A stretch of DNA of 64,000 nt from an uncultured Clostridia bacterium (GTDB lineage: Bacteria > Bacillota > Clostridia > Christensenellales > UBA1242). The position numbers and the translations under genes were made by a program. The notes beneath the pieces are model-generated. The model saw only the letters and a list, made by a program, of their open reading frames with translations, was not told where the DNA came from and made no database searches. This document shows positions 25,621 through 34,853 of the stretch, one piece after another. Where the stretch lies: the NCBI GenBank assembly GCA_934757825.1, contig CAKVLP010000001.1:124001-188000 (forward strand), read 5' to 3'. Within the stretch, counting starts at the first letter, position 1. Each line of letters begins with the position of its first letter.

Positions 25621-26151
25621 ATGAAAAAAGCGCCATACAAAAATGCGATTAGGTCAAAACAACTTATAAGACAAGCGACCATTACCCTACTAGATAAAAA
25701 GGGATCTTACGATGAAATAACCGTGTCGGACATTTGCCACGAGGCAGATATAAATCGCGGAACTTTCTACAACCACTACGGCAACCCGATTGAGGTACTA
25801 GAAGAGATTAAGGAAGAACTTATGAATAGGCTTACCACCACCTTAAAACAAAACGCGGGCAAAAAAGACATCAACGCGCTAGTTGATACGGCAATTGAGC
25901 ACATTCAGAAAAACGATACCGAATACCGAAAAATTGTAAAGATTATCCCACTATCGGTTATTGACAAATTAAAGCAAGAACTTATCACACACATAAGCGC
26001 ATTCCGCCTTGACATTGACGAGATGACTTTGTATTTAATTGTTAACGGTATATCGGGATTATATTTTGACTTTTTAAAAGGCTCACTAAATTTGTCATAT
26101 GAAAAACTTGCGCAAATCACAAAGCAATTTATAAAGAAAAATATTCAATAA
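25621..26151 (+). CDS. TetR/AcrR-family transcriptional regulator
   Basis: The 176-residue protein has a TetR N-terminal HTH: RQATITLLDKKGSYDEITVSDICHEADINRGTFYNHYGN, with the recognition helix INRGTFYNHY. The C-terminal part is helical, as in the short TetR proteins linked to dihydroxyacetone-kinase or stress genes. I place the start at the ATG at 25621, six bases after GGAG; an earlier in-frame ATG at 25546 would add 25 Cys/Lys-rich residues without a ribosome binding site. It is monocistronic with a strong terminator. Its target is unclear. Confidence 0.88.
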   Translation: MKKAPYKNAIRSKQLIRQATITLLDKKGSYDEITVSDICHEADINRGTFYNHYGNPIEVLEEIKEELMNRLTTTLKQNAGKKDINALVDTAIEHIQKNDTEYRKIVKIIPLSVIDKLKQELITHISAFRLDIDEMTLYLIVNGISGLYFDFLKGSLNLSYEKLAQITKQFIKKNIQ

Positions 26152-26196
26152 ATATAAGCCTATTATATAATAATAAATAAACATGCTTGCAGAAAT

Positions 26197-26235
26197 AAAA
26201 AAAATCAACCTCGTCTTGAGGTTGATTTTTTTTAT
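26197..26235. terminator. Strong bidirectional terminator after the TetR gene
   Basis: AAATCAACCTC and GAGGTTGATTT form a perfect stem flanked by A- and T-runs. Confidence 0.88.
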
Positions 26236-26474
26236 TTTCAAATATAGAAATTTTTAAATTAAACAACATAAAAAAATTGATGAAATAAGAAATTTAATAA
26301 TATAAAGATTTATAACACATAAAGTTTAATAATTTAAAAATTACAAATCTAAAATATTTGGCTTCTTAATTTCATTAAAATTTTTACAATCCGAAAAATC
26401 ACAAACAAGACATTTTGCAAATACTAGCACATACATATTTGACTAATATCTACAAATAATTTAACAATAATGTT

Positions 26475-26508
26475 TTTGTCAAAAACTTATGGTATATTGT
26501 CAAAAAGC
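26475..26508. repeat. Phased TTTTGTCAAAA motif pair, site 1
   Basis: TTTGTCAAAAA at 26475 and ATTGTCAAAAA at 26496, with the GTC cores 21 bases apart. ATAATG and CATTAT flank the pair as an inverted repeat. The same arrangement recurs at 35.2 and 47.1 kb. Confidence 0.5.
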
Positions 26509-26555
26509 ATTATGTATAAGACAACACCACACAACAAAATGACAAATGCCAAAAT

Positions 26556-27740
26556 TTACTTTTTTCGAAGAGGAGAAAAAACATTCATAAGTGGAAGAGT
26601 TTTCCCCTCAATTATTGCTTCGATTATTTCTATTCCATACATTGCATTTATTATCCCATTCGCTCCACAACTTACAAACCAAATAAGCCCTTTTCCATCT
26701 TCGCCAATTATACCCATATTGTTTTCAGTGGAGCCAAATGCGCCACAAAACTGATAATCCGCCTTAATAGTTTCGGCGTGTTCCTGAAAGAGATTTTTTA
26801 GCCAGTTTAGCAGGGCGTCGTATTTTTTAAGCGCAGTTTTTTCATCAATAACGCCCTTTAACTTTACGTCTTCTCCACCGCAAATAATTCGGTCATCAGG
26901 GAGAAATCTCATATAATGATATGGTTCCATATTATCTTGAACCAACGCCAACTCCTTCCATTTCAATTCCGGCAAAGGATTTGTGACAATTGTATAGGAA
27001 ACATAATTATCACAAAGGTCACAAGTTTCAAGTTCGAAATTAAACCCTGTGGCAAGCACAACTTTTTTGCACTTTATGGTTTCGCCAAAACTTGTTTCAC
27101 ACAAATAAAAGTCGCCCGTCTTTTCAATTTTAACAATCGTGGTATTTTCAAAAATACTATCTTGATTTTTACTATTTTCAATCAACATTTTGCAGAACAA
27201 ATACGGATCAATTTCACAACCGCCATTTGGAGCATATATCCCACACTTTGTTTGGAAGTTGTAATCACCATCATTTACAAGGCTACATTTTAGTCCGTTT
27301 TGTTTTCTAAACAGATACTCCTTTTCCATATCCTTTTTGTCGGATGCCGAATTGGAAAACAAAAGCGTTGGGCGTTTTGAAAACGCGCAAGGGTTTTTAA
27401 ACTTTGCCGTCAGAAGTGAGAGTTTTTCAATTGAATTTAGACCCATATTGTATATGTCGATTATATCCCGCTCGGACAAATTCTTAGACAAGTCGCCAGC
27501 AAAATCATCAAGTTGATATTCTAGTAGACAGGTTGCACACGACGTACAACCCGCGCCAATTTTCGAGCGATCGACCAAAGCGACATTGTATTTTTCAGCA
27601 AGGTAATAATTTGCGATTACGCCATCAATGCCAGCGCCAATTATTAAAATGTCGCACTCCAAATCCTTATTTAAATAAGGAAAAGATTTGATTTTTTGAT
27701 TAGTTTTGTAAAAATAAGGCACACCTTTAACATATTCCAT
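26556..27740 (-). CDS. FAD-dependent oxidoreductase (DAO/glycine oxidase family)
   Basis: The ~394-residue protein has an N-terminal dinucleotide-binding loop CDILIIGAGIDGVIANYYLAE followed by VALVDRSKIGAGCTS, as in D-amino-acid oxidase/gamma-glutamylputrescine oxidase-like flavoproteins. A second FAD contact is KCKKVVLATGFNFE, and the C-terminus has GSTENNMGIIGEDGKGLIWFVSCGANGI. The amine or amino-acid substrate is unknown. The start is uncertain: ATG at 27740 (MEYVKG) or TTG at 27779; neither has a clear ribosome binding site. It is divergent from the nucleotidyltransferase gene. Confidence 0.85.
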   Translation of the reverse strand: MEYVKGVPYFYKTNQKIKSFPYLNKDLECDILIIGAGIDGVIANYYLAEKYNVALVDRSKIGAGCTSCATCLLEYQLDDFAGDLSKNLSERDIIDIYNMGLNSIEKLSLLTAKFKNPCAFSKRPTLLFSNSASDKKDMEKEYLFRKQNGLKCSLVNDGDYNFQTKCGIYAPNGGCEIDPYLFCKMLIENSKNQDSIFENTTIVKIEKTGDFYLCETSFGETIKCKKVVLATGFNFELETCDLCDNYVSYTIVTNPLPELKWKELALVQDNMEPYHYMRFLPDDRIICGGEDVKLKGVIDEKTALKKYDALLNWLKNLFQEHAETIKADYQFCGAFGSTENNMGIIGEDGKGLIWFVSCGANGIINAMYGIEIIEAIIEGKTLPLMNVFSPLRKK

Positions 27741-27871
27741 ACATTTATGTTTCACATTTTTAAAAGTTTTATGATACAATTAAATACGTGGTTTGAAATA
27801 ATATATATTTTTAAATTGAGTTTTTAGGTCAAACCATTATTTTTTTAATAACAAGTACATAAGGAGTATTT

Positions 27872-28813
27872 ATGGAAAAACAAAAAACCTTAGTTATTAT
27901 GGCTGCCGGAATGGGAAGCAGATTTGGCGGTTTAAAACAACTAACACCTATCGACAAAAACGGAAACTTTATAATCGACTACTCTATCTACGACGCAATC
28001 CGCACCGGATTTAGCGAAGTGGTCTTTATAATCAAACAGGAGCACTACGACCTATTTAGAGAGACCGTTGGAAAACGCGCGGAAAAACAAATCAAAACAA
28101 GTTACGCTTTCCAAAACAACTCTAACGTCCCAGCGAAGTTTAACTTGCCAGAAGGCAGAAAACCACTGGGAACCGCGCACGCGATTCTTTGCGCCAAAGA
28201 CAAAATTAAGTCCGACTTTGCAGTAATCAACGCAGACGACTTCTATGGCTATGACGCTTTTAAGACCGCATCGCAGTTTTTGGACAAAAATCTCGACCCT
28301 AGCACTTACGCTCTTATCGGTTACAAGGCCATTAACACCATAGGTGAAAATGGTAGTGTGAAGCGCGGAATTTGTGAGACGGAAAATGGACACTTAAAGA
28401 AAATAACCGAATCAAGTCTTTGGGTGGAGAATGGTCAGATTATGGCAAAAGAACTTGAAAACCCAGACGCAAAAACAATCGCTATCCCAGACCAAACAAC
28501 TGTTTCAATGAATATGTTTGGACTAACTAAGGAATTTTTAAATCAACTAGACCCTCACTTTATGACTTTTTTACATAAAAACAAAAACAACCTTAGTACT
28601 TGCGAGTTTTACTTACCTATGCTAATAGACGACCTTGTAAAATCAAAAGACGCCAAAGTTGAAGTAATCCCAACCAAAGCAAAATGGTACGGAATGACCT
28701 ACAAAGAGGATTTACAAAAGGTTGAAAACTCAATCAACGATATGGTAAAAGCAGGCGAATACCCAAGCGACCTTTGGAACGCCAAAAATTCATCGAAATG
28801 CACAAAACATTAA
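27872..28813 (+). CDS. NDP-sugar nucleotidyltransferase family protein
   Basis: The 313-residue protein begins LVIMAAGMGSRFGGLKQLTPI, the sugar-nucleotidyltransferase signature (GxGxRxG...K). It has an NADDFYGYDA motif that supplies the metal-binding Asp, and GTAHAILCAKD. It belongs to the NTP_transferase fold that activates sugars or polyol phosphates, but the specific substrate cannot be assigned. AAGGAG is 8 bases before the ATG. Genes for using an activated sugar are not adjacent. Confidence 0.88.
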   Translation: MEKQKTLVIMAAGMGSRFGGLKQLTPIDKNGNFIIDYSIYDAIRTGFSEVVFIIKQEHYDLFRETVGKRAEKQIKTSYAFQNNSNVPAKFNLPEGRKPLGTAHAILCAKDKIKSDFAVINADDFYGYDAFKTASQFLDKNLDPSTYALIGYKAINTIGENGSVKRGICETENGHLKKITESSLWVENGQIMAKELENPDAKTIAIPDQTTVSMNMFGLTKEFLNQLDPHFMTFLHKNKNNLSTCEFYLPMLIDDLVKSKDAKVEVIPTKAKWYGMTYKEDLQKVENSINDMVKAGEYPSDLWNAKNSSKCTKH

Positions 28814-28830
28814 AATAATATAGCAATCGT

Positions 28831-28860
28831 TTGACCGCAATCACACAATTTTGCTAAAAT
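28831..28860 (+). promoter_or_regulatory. Promoter of the 28.9-kb lipoprotein gene
   Basis: TTGACC (28831-28836), an 18-base spacer and TAAAAT (28855-28860), 28 bases before the start codon. Confidence 0.6.
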
Positions 28861-28887
28861 GAATACAACAAACAAGGGAGGAAAAAT

Positions 28888-29742
28888 ATGAAAAAACTTA
28901 AAAATGCATTGGTTGCATTGGTTTTGGTGTTCTGCACATTCGCACTTGTTGCTTGTGGCGGAAAAGCACAACTTGACCAAGAAGCCAGCGTATCTAAAAA
29001 AGGCTTTGTAGCATCTAACAAAGAAGAAGTTGCAGCCGTATTCGAAGGTGACACTACACCGGAAGAATTTGAAACCACCAAGTTTCAAGCCACTATGACA
29101 ATGAAAGGAACCACGACAATGGGTGGTATATCTGTTACTATGGACATCTTGATGAATATGTATATCACTTGTGACGAACAAGGAGAACCTACTAGTTTCG
29201 CAATTAAATTGAAATCTGGTGATGATTTTGTTACAAATATTTATTTCCAAGATAAGAATGCATACTTCTACTGCAAATCAGAAAAAACAGAACTAAAATA
29301 CAAAATGCCACTTGATCCAACAAGCGATAAGCCATTAACTTCTGTTGCTTCAATTGTGTCAATGTCAAGTGCTATACCTTCATTAGCTCAGTTGGCATTC
29401 TCAAATGCCTTTGATGTAGAAATAGAAGGTATGAAATTCGAAAAAGCAATTAAGGGTGACAACGCAAGATATCACATTGCTTATACACAACCAAAAAGTG
29501 AAACGGAAAAGGAAGCAACTTACAACCTTTATATTCAACTTAACAAAAATACAATTTCTGCTATTGAAGCAAATGTTGAAAGTGACGGCATTAACGCAAA
29601 AATGGCCGCATCTCAATTTAATGGAGAAATTAAATTCCCATCATTCAAAGACTATAAAGAAGCTAGCGAACTTGAAATGACTGTATTAAACACTCAAATC
29701 GACGCTATTCTCAAAAGCATTAACGGTGGTATTGATCTATAA
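28888..29742 (+). CDS. Lipoprotein, LppX/LolA-like fold candidate
   Basis: The 284-residue protein has a signal peptide ending LVACGG (Cys about residue 23). The mature part shows a series of beta strands: FQATMTMKGTTTMGGISVTMDILM, EPTSFAIKLKSGDDFVTNIYFQDKNAYFYCKSEKTELKYKM. Threaded hydrophobic strands of this kind occur in lipid-binding lipoproteins such as LppX/DUF6612, but that is inference from pattern. GGGAGG precedes the ATG. It is monocistronic with its own promoter and terminator. Confidence 0.7.
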   Translation: MKKLKNALVALVLVFCTFALVACGGKAQLDQEASVSKKGFVASNKEEVAAVFEGDTTPEEFETTKFQATMTMKGTTTMGGISVTMDILMNMYITCDEQGEPTSFAIKLKSGDDFVTNIYFQDKNAYFYCKSEKTELKYKMPLDPTSDKPLTSVASIVSMSSAIPSLAQLAFSNAFDVEIEGMKFEKAIKGDNARYHIAYTQPKSETEKEATYNLYIQLNKNTISAIEANVESDGINAKMAASQFNGEIKFPSFKDYKEASELEMTVLNTQIDAILKSINGGIDL

Positions 29743-29754
29743 TAGATCCAACTA

Positions 29755-29786
29755 AAAAACTCGCTTGAAAACAAGCGAGTTTTTTT
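29755..29786 (+). terminator. Terminator after the lipoprotein gene
   Basis: AAAACTCGCTTG and CAAGCGAGTTTT stem with a T-run. Confidence 0.88.
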
Positions 29787-29870
29787 ATATTCTGCCACCC
29801 ATCAAACTTCCCCGAGTTGTATTTTCTAAGCCCCAAATTAAAACTTAAAAATGCAAAAAATCATCTTAAA

Positions 29871-29903
29871 AAAGAGTGCTTAGGGAATCCTAAACACTCC
29901 TTA
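29871..29903 (-). terminator. Terminator of the DUF11 gene pair
   Basis: On the minus strand GAGTGTTTAGG pairs with CCTAAGCACTC, followed by TTTTTT. Confidence 0.75.
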
Positions 29904-29908
29904 AAAAA

Positions 29909-30118
29909 CTAAAAACATCTTAAAATAAGAAATAATAATGCTAAATTACATTTTTTAGGACAGTCATTAAGGCAACAATTGTTTTTGTCGCTTATCGGAA
30001 TTTCTTTGATTTTTGTTTTCCTTACGACTGGAATGCTCAAAACATTGCTTTTAAAACACAATGTTTTTCCCGCTCTATTGCACTCGACTAACGCCTGAAA
30101 CCTTAATGTTTTGCCCAT
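29909..30118 (-). CDS. Small Cys-containing protein coupled to the DUF11 gene
   Basis: A 69-codon frame starts one base after the stop of the DUF11 gene (TAGGATG) and ends just before a good terminator, so translational coupling is plausible. The C-terminus contains a CCxxxCxxxC cluster (NCCLNDCPKKCNLALLF) after a basic N-terminus with KTLRF and KTLCF repeats. There is no independent ribosome binding site and no recognised family. Position is the main support; it could be a chance frame. Confidence 0.4.
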   Translation of the reverse strand: MGKTLRFQALVECNRAGKTLCFKSNVLSIPVVRKTKIKEIPISDKNNCCLNDCPKKCNLALLFLILRCF

Positions 30119-30119
30119 C

Positions 30120-30890
30120 CTAGTTTACTTTAACCTCGAAAGTAACTGTAATCTCGGCGTTAGGCGCTAAGTCGTTTAACTTAAATCCAACGGCTGGGTC
30201 GTAACCCTCTTGTTTTACGCCGTCAATCTCTACGCTATTTTCAATAAATGTGGTGCCCTCTGGGATTGGGTCCTTGAAAGTAATGTCAGTGTTGGTGGTG
30301 TTACCAATATTTCTGACAACGTTTTGGAATTTAAGTGTTTCGCCCGAAATAACGGCACTCTTATCACTTGTTTTGGTAATTGTGACATCTTCCTCAACAA
30401 GTTGAACTGATACGGTATTGGAGTTTTCCACCAAGTTGTCTCTTTCGGCAACGGTATATGTCACCTGAGAAACCGCATTGAGAATATCGGTTGTAGGATT
30501 TTCTACCACTGTTACGGTGTACTCAATTGTTGTAGTTCCGCCGTTTTTGGTGATGTCGTCGGTTAGTTCGAAGCCAGTAACTGGGTTGTACTGATCGTAT
30601 AGGGTTCCATTGATCGTAACCGTGCCAGTGTTGAAGGTCGCTTCGTTGTTAAGAATGTCTTTAATTGACACATTGCTTATATCGTAATCGCTTTCGTTTG
30701 TAAGCTTTAAAGTGACTTTAACCTCGTCGCTTGGCTGAGCAAATTCTTTATCTGCCGACTTTTCCTTCTTAAAAGATGTTGTCATATATTCTGTCATTGA
30801 CTCGTTGCTTTCTATGGTGACAGTCTTAGTACTACTGTCTGGCAACTCATAAGTGCAAGTGACATTGGATTTGTTTAAAATCTTTGACAT
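30120..30890 (-). CDS. DUF11 (conserved repeat domain) surface-type protein
   Basis: The 256-residue protein contains two DUF11-like beta-sandwich modules. Clear signatures are VTLKLTNESDYDISNVSIKDIL, NPVTGFELTDDI, VVENPTTDILNAVSQVTY, and in the second module TLKFQNVVRNIGNTTNTDITFKDPIPEGTTFIENSVEI. No signal peptide or anchor is visible, as in Clostridia DUF11 proteins associated with spore or cell surface layers. It is divergent from a collagen-like gene with 130 bases between, suggesting joint control. A GGAG site supports the ATG. Confidence 0.82.
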   Translation of the reverse strand: MSKILNKSNVTCTYELPDSSTKTVTIESNESMTEYMTTSFKKEKSADKEFAQPSDEVKVTLKLTNESDYDISNVSIKDILNNEATFNTGTVTINGTLYDQYNPVTGFELTDDITKNGGTTTIEYTVTVVENPTTDILNAVSQVTYTVAERDNLVENSNTVSVQLVEEDVTITKTSDKSAVISGETLKFQNVVRNIGNTTNTDITFKDPIPEGTTFIENSVEIDGVKQEGYDPAVGFKLNDLAPNAEITVTFEVKVN

Positions 30891-31020
30891 ATAATCTCCT
30901 ATTGTGGCTCTCGCCTATTTCATAATATGCAAAAAAACAAAATTTGTTTGTGTTTTGCGACCCAATTTCACAATTTTTTTTCCCATTCGATATAATGATA
31001 TAGACTCCTTTGGAGGGATT

Positions 31021-31980
31021 ATGAGAAAAAACACAAAGATTTGCGGAGTATGTAAAAACTATTTTAGTACGCCACAAGGTTGTCCTACAAGTATAGTAGG
31101 ACCAAGAGGTCGAACAGGCGCAACTGGGGCTACGGGAGCCACCGGCGCAACTGGGGCAACTGGCGGAGAATTTTTGGTGCGTTCCACTACGACCACCGCC
31201 CCTACCAACAACGCCAAAGTGGACATAATATTTGAAAACAACAAAAATATGCTCGATTTCTATATCCCCCGCGGGCAAACGGGCGCAGTCGGGCAAGTTT
31301 TTGCGGGAGACTTAACCATTCTTGACCCAAACGAAATGGCGCACGTTGAGGACAGAGTCGAGGGCGACACGCACTTTTTTGACTTTTATGTGCCACGGGG
31401 GTTTGCGGGAGAAAAGGGCGAGCGCGGAGAAAAAGGCGACAAGGGGGACACCGGGCCTGCGGGGCCGGCGGTCGAACCAAGAATATTGTCCGCTGAGATA
31501 CTATCCTACAACGACGACCCCACACACTTTCCCGTTGAGGGGCAAAAGATTCCGTCAAACGAGAGATTGCCACTTCTTAGGCTAGAACTTGACAGTGGCG
31601 GACTTATCAACCTTGACCCAGTCGACAACATAATTCAATTTAACAAAACCGGCGTATATATGGTGACTTTTAGCGTGAATGCTTATGTAAAAAAGAGCGC
31701 ACAAGAATTCAATCCAGCGACCGATTTTGTGTCGGTTGCATTTAGAGAAGTCGACAGCGACAATATTTTGGCCGCATCGACCACTTGGACACCCACCGAA
31801 TGCGCGTCGAATATGTATGGGCAAGGCGTGATTGTTGTGACCGACCCAGCCACCCCATACGAACTTGTAAACACCCAGAAAAAGAGCATTTATATAAACG
31901 GGTGCAATGTCACCCAAACCATTTCGCACTCTTATTTTTCGGTGCCAATGGTTTCTATTGTCATTTTAAAACTCATATAA
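31021..31980 (+). CDS. Collagen-like protein with C-terminal TNF/C1q-like domain
   Basis: The 319-residue protein has an N-terminal CxxC-type patch (ICGVCKNYF), a Gly-X-Y tract GPRGRTGATGATGATGATGA, a middle domain, a second tract (FAGEKGERGEKGDKGDTGPAG), and a C-terminal beta-jelly-roll-like part (NKTGVYMVTFSVNAYV, YFSVPMVSIVILKLI). This is the layout of BclA-type exosporium proteins. No signal peptide is present, consistent with mother-cell assembly on spores. I use the ATG at 31021, six bases after TTGGAGGG; the frame extends 39 codons upstream without support. Confidence 0.85.
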   Translation: MRKNTKICGVCKNYFSTPQGCPTSIVGPRGRTGATGATGATGATGATGGEFLVRSTTTTAPTNNAKVDIIFENNKNMLDFYIPRGQTGAVGQVFAGDLTILDPNEMAHVEDRVEGDTHFFDFYVPRGFAGEKGERGEKGDKGDTGPAGPAVEPRILSAEILSYNDDPTHFPVEGQKIPSNERLPLLRLELDSGGLINLDPVDNIIQFNKTGVYMVTFSVNAYVKKSAQEFNPATDFVSVAFREVDSDNILAASTTWTPTECASNMYGQGVIVVTDPATPYELVNTQKKSIYINGCNVTQTISHSYFSVPMVSIVILKLI

Positions 31981-32014
31981 AAAAGCCAAGATTAAATTCT
32001 TGGCTTTATTTTTT
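31979..32014. terminator. Bidirectional terminator
   Basis: AAAGCCAAGA and TCTTGGCTTT stem between the convergent collagen-like and YetF-like genes; T-rich on the plus side. Confidence 0.8.
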
Positions 32015-32689
32015 AAACTGCACATTTATTTTATCTTTTTTATAATCGTACGAGGCAAAAATTACTTGTTTTACGCTCTTTTTATTGAGTTTTGCCTTAT
32101 TATACAGCCATTTTACGTCCTTTTTAAGTTCGTTTAGGCTACTATATGAGATGTGCCCATCGACGATTAGGTAATATGGAAGTTGTGCTTTATCGTATTT
32201 TTTAGTGAGGTCTTTTATTACCACTGGGCGCTGGTCGCCATTTGGCATAACGCTAAGTTTTCCGCTAGTTTCAAACACCGCAAATGCGACATCTGTCATA
32301 TCAAAATATCCTTGCTCTCTGCACATCGACAACACGTCGTTAACGTCGAGTTTGCTTTTTCTAAGCGCCTTATACTGGAGAAGCCCGTTGTAGATAATTA
32401 CCTCGGGCCTTCCTTTAAAAAAATGTTTCATCGCCGGACCCTTTCGTCCCAAAAATGACACCATCAAATCAAAAAGAAAGAACACGGTCATTCCAATAAG
32501 ATAATAGTAAAACGGAGTCTCTCCTACATCGGTCGCCATTTCTGACGCAATTGAGCCAATGGAAATTCCCATTACATAGTCTATAAATTCCAGTTGGGCG
32601 ATTTGTTTTTTGCCCATAAACTTGGAAATTACAAACAAAAACACAACCGCAACTGATGAAAAAATTAGTAATTTTACAATCTCTGACAT
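32006..32689 (-). CDS. YetF/DUF421 family membrane protein
   Basis: The 227-residue protein has three N-terminal membrane segments with the family block EFIDYVMGISIGSIASEMATD and the soluble part KGRPEVIIYNGLLQYKALRKSKLDVNDVLSMCREQGYFDMTDVAFAVFETSGKLSVM. This is typical of YetF/YkjA/YrbG proteins, which in Bacillus are linked with spore germination and membrane functions. It lies next to the possible spore-surface genes but is convergent with them. The stop lies close to the shared terminator. Confidence 0.9.
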   Translation of the reverse strand: MSEIVKLLIFSSVAVVFLFVISKFMGKKQIAQLEFIDYVMGISIGSIASEMATDVGETPFYYYLIGMTVFFLFDLMVSFLGRKGPAMKHFFKGRPEVIIYNGLLQYKALRKSKLDVNDVLSMCREQGYFDMTDVAFAVFETSGKLSVMPNGDQRPVVIKDLTKKYDKAQLPYYLIVDGHISYSSLNELKKDVKWLYNKAKLNKKSVKQVIFASYDYKKDKINVQFKK

Positions 32690-32726
32690 AATGTTAAATT
32701 ATTGACATTATGCATTTTTTAATACG

Positions 32727-34214
32727 CTACTCCGGGCTATACAACAATTGACTTGAATAATTTGGTTCCATAGTCAAATTAACTCCAAGCGCGTTTAGCG
32801 TGCTTTGATCGGAAGAGTTAAGCATTGACGAGGAGTGTGCTTCACACCCTTTTAGTTTGTCAAGTTTTCCAAGGATTACTGACGCAACAGGATTGGTGGA
32901 CGTGCTGATTGATAAAAGCATAAGCACATCTTTTAGTGACAACTGCGCGCGTCTAACTTTTAGTTTGTCACGTTTTAGTTCCAACACAGGTTCCAAAAGT
33001 TGTTTTGGGATAAGTTCGATGGAGTCATCAATTTTTGCTAAATGTTTGACAGCATTAAGCACGCAAGCGCATGCGCTCGTCATAAGCCCCTTTTGCCTTC
33101 CAGTAATAATTTTTCCGTTGGGCAATTCAAGCGCAACAACTGGAGAGTGTGTTTCGCGCTGTTTTTCCTTAGCAACACCCACAACTTTTCGAGACATTGG
33201 ATCAATGTTAAATTCGCCCATTAGGTATTCTATCCTACTAATTGTATCTATCGTGGTTGTGCCCTTTTTGTACTCGCATTGAGCCTTATAATATCTTCGA
33301 ATAATTTCATCAATACTGGCTTTTCTGACAATATCGTCGTCGTTTATGGCAAAACCTACCATATTTACGCCCATATCCGTGGGGGAACGATAAATTCCAT
33401 CGTCGCCAGTAATGCGCTCCAATATATTTCTAACAATGGGGAAAACTTCTAAATCACGGTTGTAATTAACCGCCATTTTGCCATATGCGTTAAGATGAAA
33501 GTTGTCTATCATATTCACATCTTTTAGGTCGGCAGTGGCAGCCTCGTATGCAACATTCACAGGATGTTTTAGGTCGAGATTCCACACTGGGAAGGTCTCA
33601 AACTTGGCATAACCCGCTTTTACGCCACGCTTGTACTCGTGATACAATTGCGACAAACACGTTGCCATCTTTCCGCTTCCCGGTCCCGGAGCAGTTACGA
33701 TTACAAGAGGTGAAGTGGTTTCAATATACGGATTAGCGCCATATCCCTCATCGCTAACAATTGTGTTAATGTCATTAGGATAGCCCTTAGTGAATTTATG
33801 GAAATACACCTTTTCGTTGCGACGAATTAGCCTATTTGCAAATGTTTTTGCTGTGGGCTGGTCGTTAAAGAGAGTTATCACTATTCCGCTAACTTTAAGC
33901 CCCTCTTCCCTAAGACAGTCGATTTGTCTTAACACGTCCATATCATATGTTATGGAATAGTCAGCGCGAATTTTGTTGCGCTCTATGTCGTTTGCGTTAA
34001 TAACAAATATAATTTCGCACTTATCTTTTAGTTTTTTAAGGATTTTTACTTTTGCGTCTGGCTGAAATCCCGGCAAAACCCTAGATGCGTGCAAGTCGTC
34101 AAACAGTTTGCCTCCAAACTCCAAATACAATTTGTTGTCAAATTTTGCTATGCGCTTTAAAATGTTTTCCGTCTGTAACTTTAAATATTTTTCGTTATCA
34201 AAACCTTTTTTCAT
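32727..34214 (-). CDS. DUF1846 family protein
   Basis: The 495-residue protein matches DUF1846 along its length: KKGFDNEKYLKLQTENILKRI at the start, LYLEFGGKLFDDLHASRVLPGF, VIVTAPGPGSGKMATCLSQLYHEYK and FPVWNLDLKHPVNVAYEAATADL. The GPGSGK segment looks like a nucleotide-binding loop. The molecular function is not established. AAAAGGAGC precedes the ATG. The rubrerythrin terminator lies upstream, so it is a separate unit. Confidence 0.93.
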   Translation of the reverse strand: MKKGFDNEKYLKLQTENILKRIAKFDNKLYLEFGGKLFDDLHASRVLPGFQPDAKVKILKKLKDKCEIIFVINANDIERNKIRADYSITYDMDVLRQIDCLREEGLKVSGIVITLFNDQPTAKTFANRLIRRNEKVYFHKFTKGYPNDINTIVSDEGYGANPYIETTSPLVIVTAPGPGSGKMATCLSQLYHEYKRGVKAGYAKFETFPVWNLDLKHPVNVAYEAATADLKDVNMIDNFHLNAYGKMAVNYNRDLEVFPIVRNILERITGDDGIYRSPTDMGVNMVGFAINDDDIVRKASIDEIIRRYYKAQCEYKKGTTTIDTISRIEYLMGEFNIDPMSRKVVGVAKEKQRETHSPVVALELPNGKIITGRQKGLMTSACACVLNAVKHLAKIDDSIELIPKQLLEPVLELKRDKLKVRRAQLSLKDVLMLLSISTSTNPVASVILGKLDKLKGCEAHSSSMLNSSDQSTLNALGVNLTMEPNYSSQLLYSPE

Positions 34215-34237
34215 TTCTCTTTTGCTCCTTTTAAAAA

Positions 34238-34267
34238 ATAAAAAACCCCTTAACTTAAATAAGGGGC
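34238..34267 (-). terminator. Terminator after the rubrerythrin gene
   Basis: On the minus strand CCCCTTA ... TAAGGGG forms a stem followed by TTTTTT. Confidence 0.85.
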
Positions 34268-34274
34268 ATTTATC

Positions 34275-34826
34275 CTATAAATAATTTTCGGCACTTACTT
34301 CGAAGTATGCTTGTGGGTGGTTGCATACTGGGCAAACATCTGGGGCACTTGTTCCTACAACAATGTGTCCGCAATTTCTGCATTCCCAAACTTTAACTGT
34401 GGATTTCTTAAACACTTCCAAGTTCTCCACATTTTTTAGAAGTGCTCTATAACGCTCTTCGTGGTGTTTTTCAATAGAGCCAACCAACTCAAATTTCTTA
34501 GCCAAATCTTCAAAGCCTTCTTCCCTAGCAACTTTGGCAAACTCAGCATACATATCCGTCCACTCGTAATTCTCGCCATCGGCAGCAGATTTTAAATTGT
34601 CGGCAGTGTTGCCAATGCCAGCAAGTTCTCTAAACCACATTTTTGCATGTTCTTTTTCGTTGTCGGCGGTTTTTAAAAACAACTCAGAAATTTGCTCGTA
34701 GCCTTCCTTTTTTGCTACCGATGCAAAATATGTATATTTATTTCGTGCTTGGCTCTCTCCTGCAAAAGCCGTTTGAAGATTTTTCTCAGTCTTAGTGCCT
34801 GCATATTTAGTTTTATTGTTTTTCAT
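34275..34826 (-). CDS. rbr: Rubrerythrin
   Basis: Rubrerythrin is a peroxide-reducing non-haem iron protein of anaerobes. The 183-residue protein has the diiron ferritin-like domain (Glu in [12 protein letters not shown], then [42 protein letters not shown]) and a C-terminal rubredoxin domain with two CxxC pairs (WECRNCGHI and CPVCNHP). All expected metal ligands are present. GGAGGAC precedes the ATG and a housekeeping promoter lies upstream. It points to an anaerobe coping with oxygen exposure. Confidence 0.96.
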   Translation of the reverse strand: MKNNKTKYAGTKTEKNLQTAFAGESQARNKYTYFASVAKKEGYEQISELFLKTADNEKEHAKMWFRELAGIGNTADNLKSAADGENYEWTDMYAEFAKVAREEGFEDLAKKFELVGSIEKHHEERYRALLKNVENLEVFKKSTVKVWECRNCGHIVVGTSAPDVCPVCNHPQAYFEVSAENYL

Positions 34827-34853
34827 CTTTTGTCCTCCACATTGTTTTTTTAT

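Larger units (their letters stand above)
26152..26555. other. 404-bp AT-rich interval between convergent genes
   Basis: It holds the TetR terminator at its left and the TTTTGTCAAAA motif pair at its right. No gene or RNA is visible in the remaining AT-rich 240 bases. Confidence 0.6.

Noticed and set aside
31059..31244. Minus-strand frame rich in APVAPVAPV
   Set aside because: It is the antisense of the collagen-like GAT tract; low-complexity shadow.
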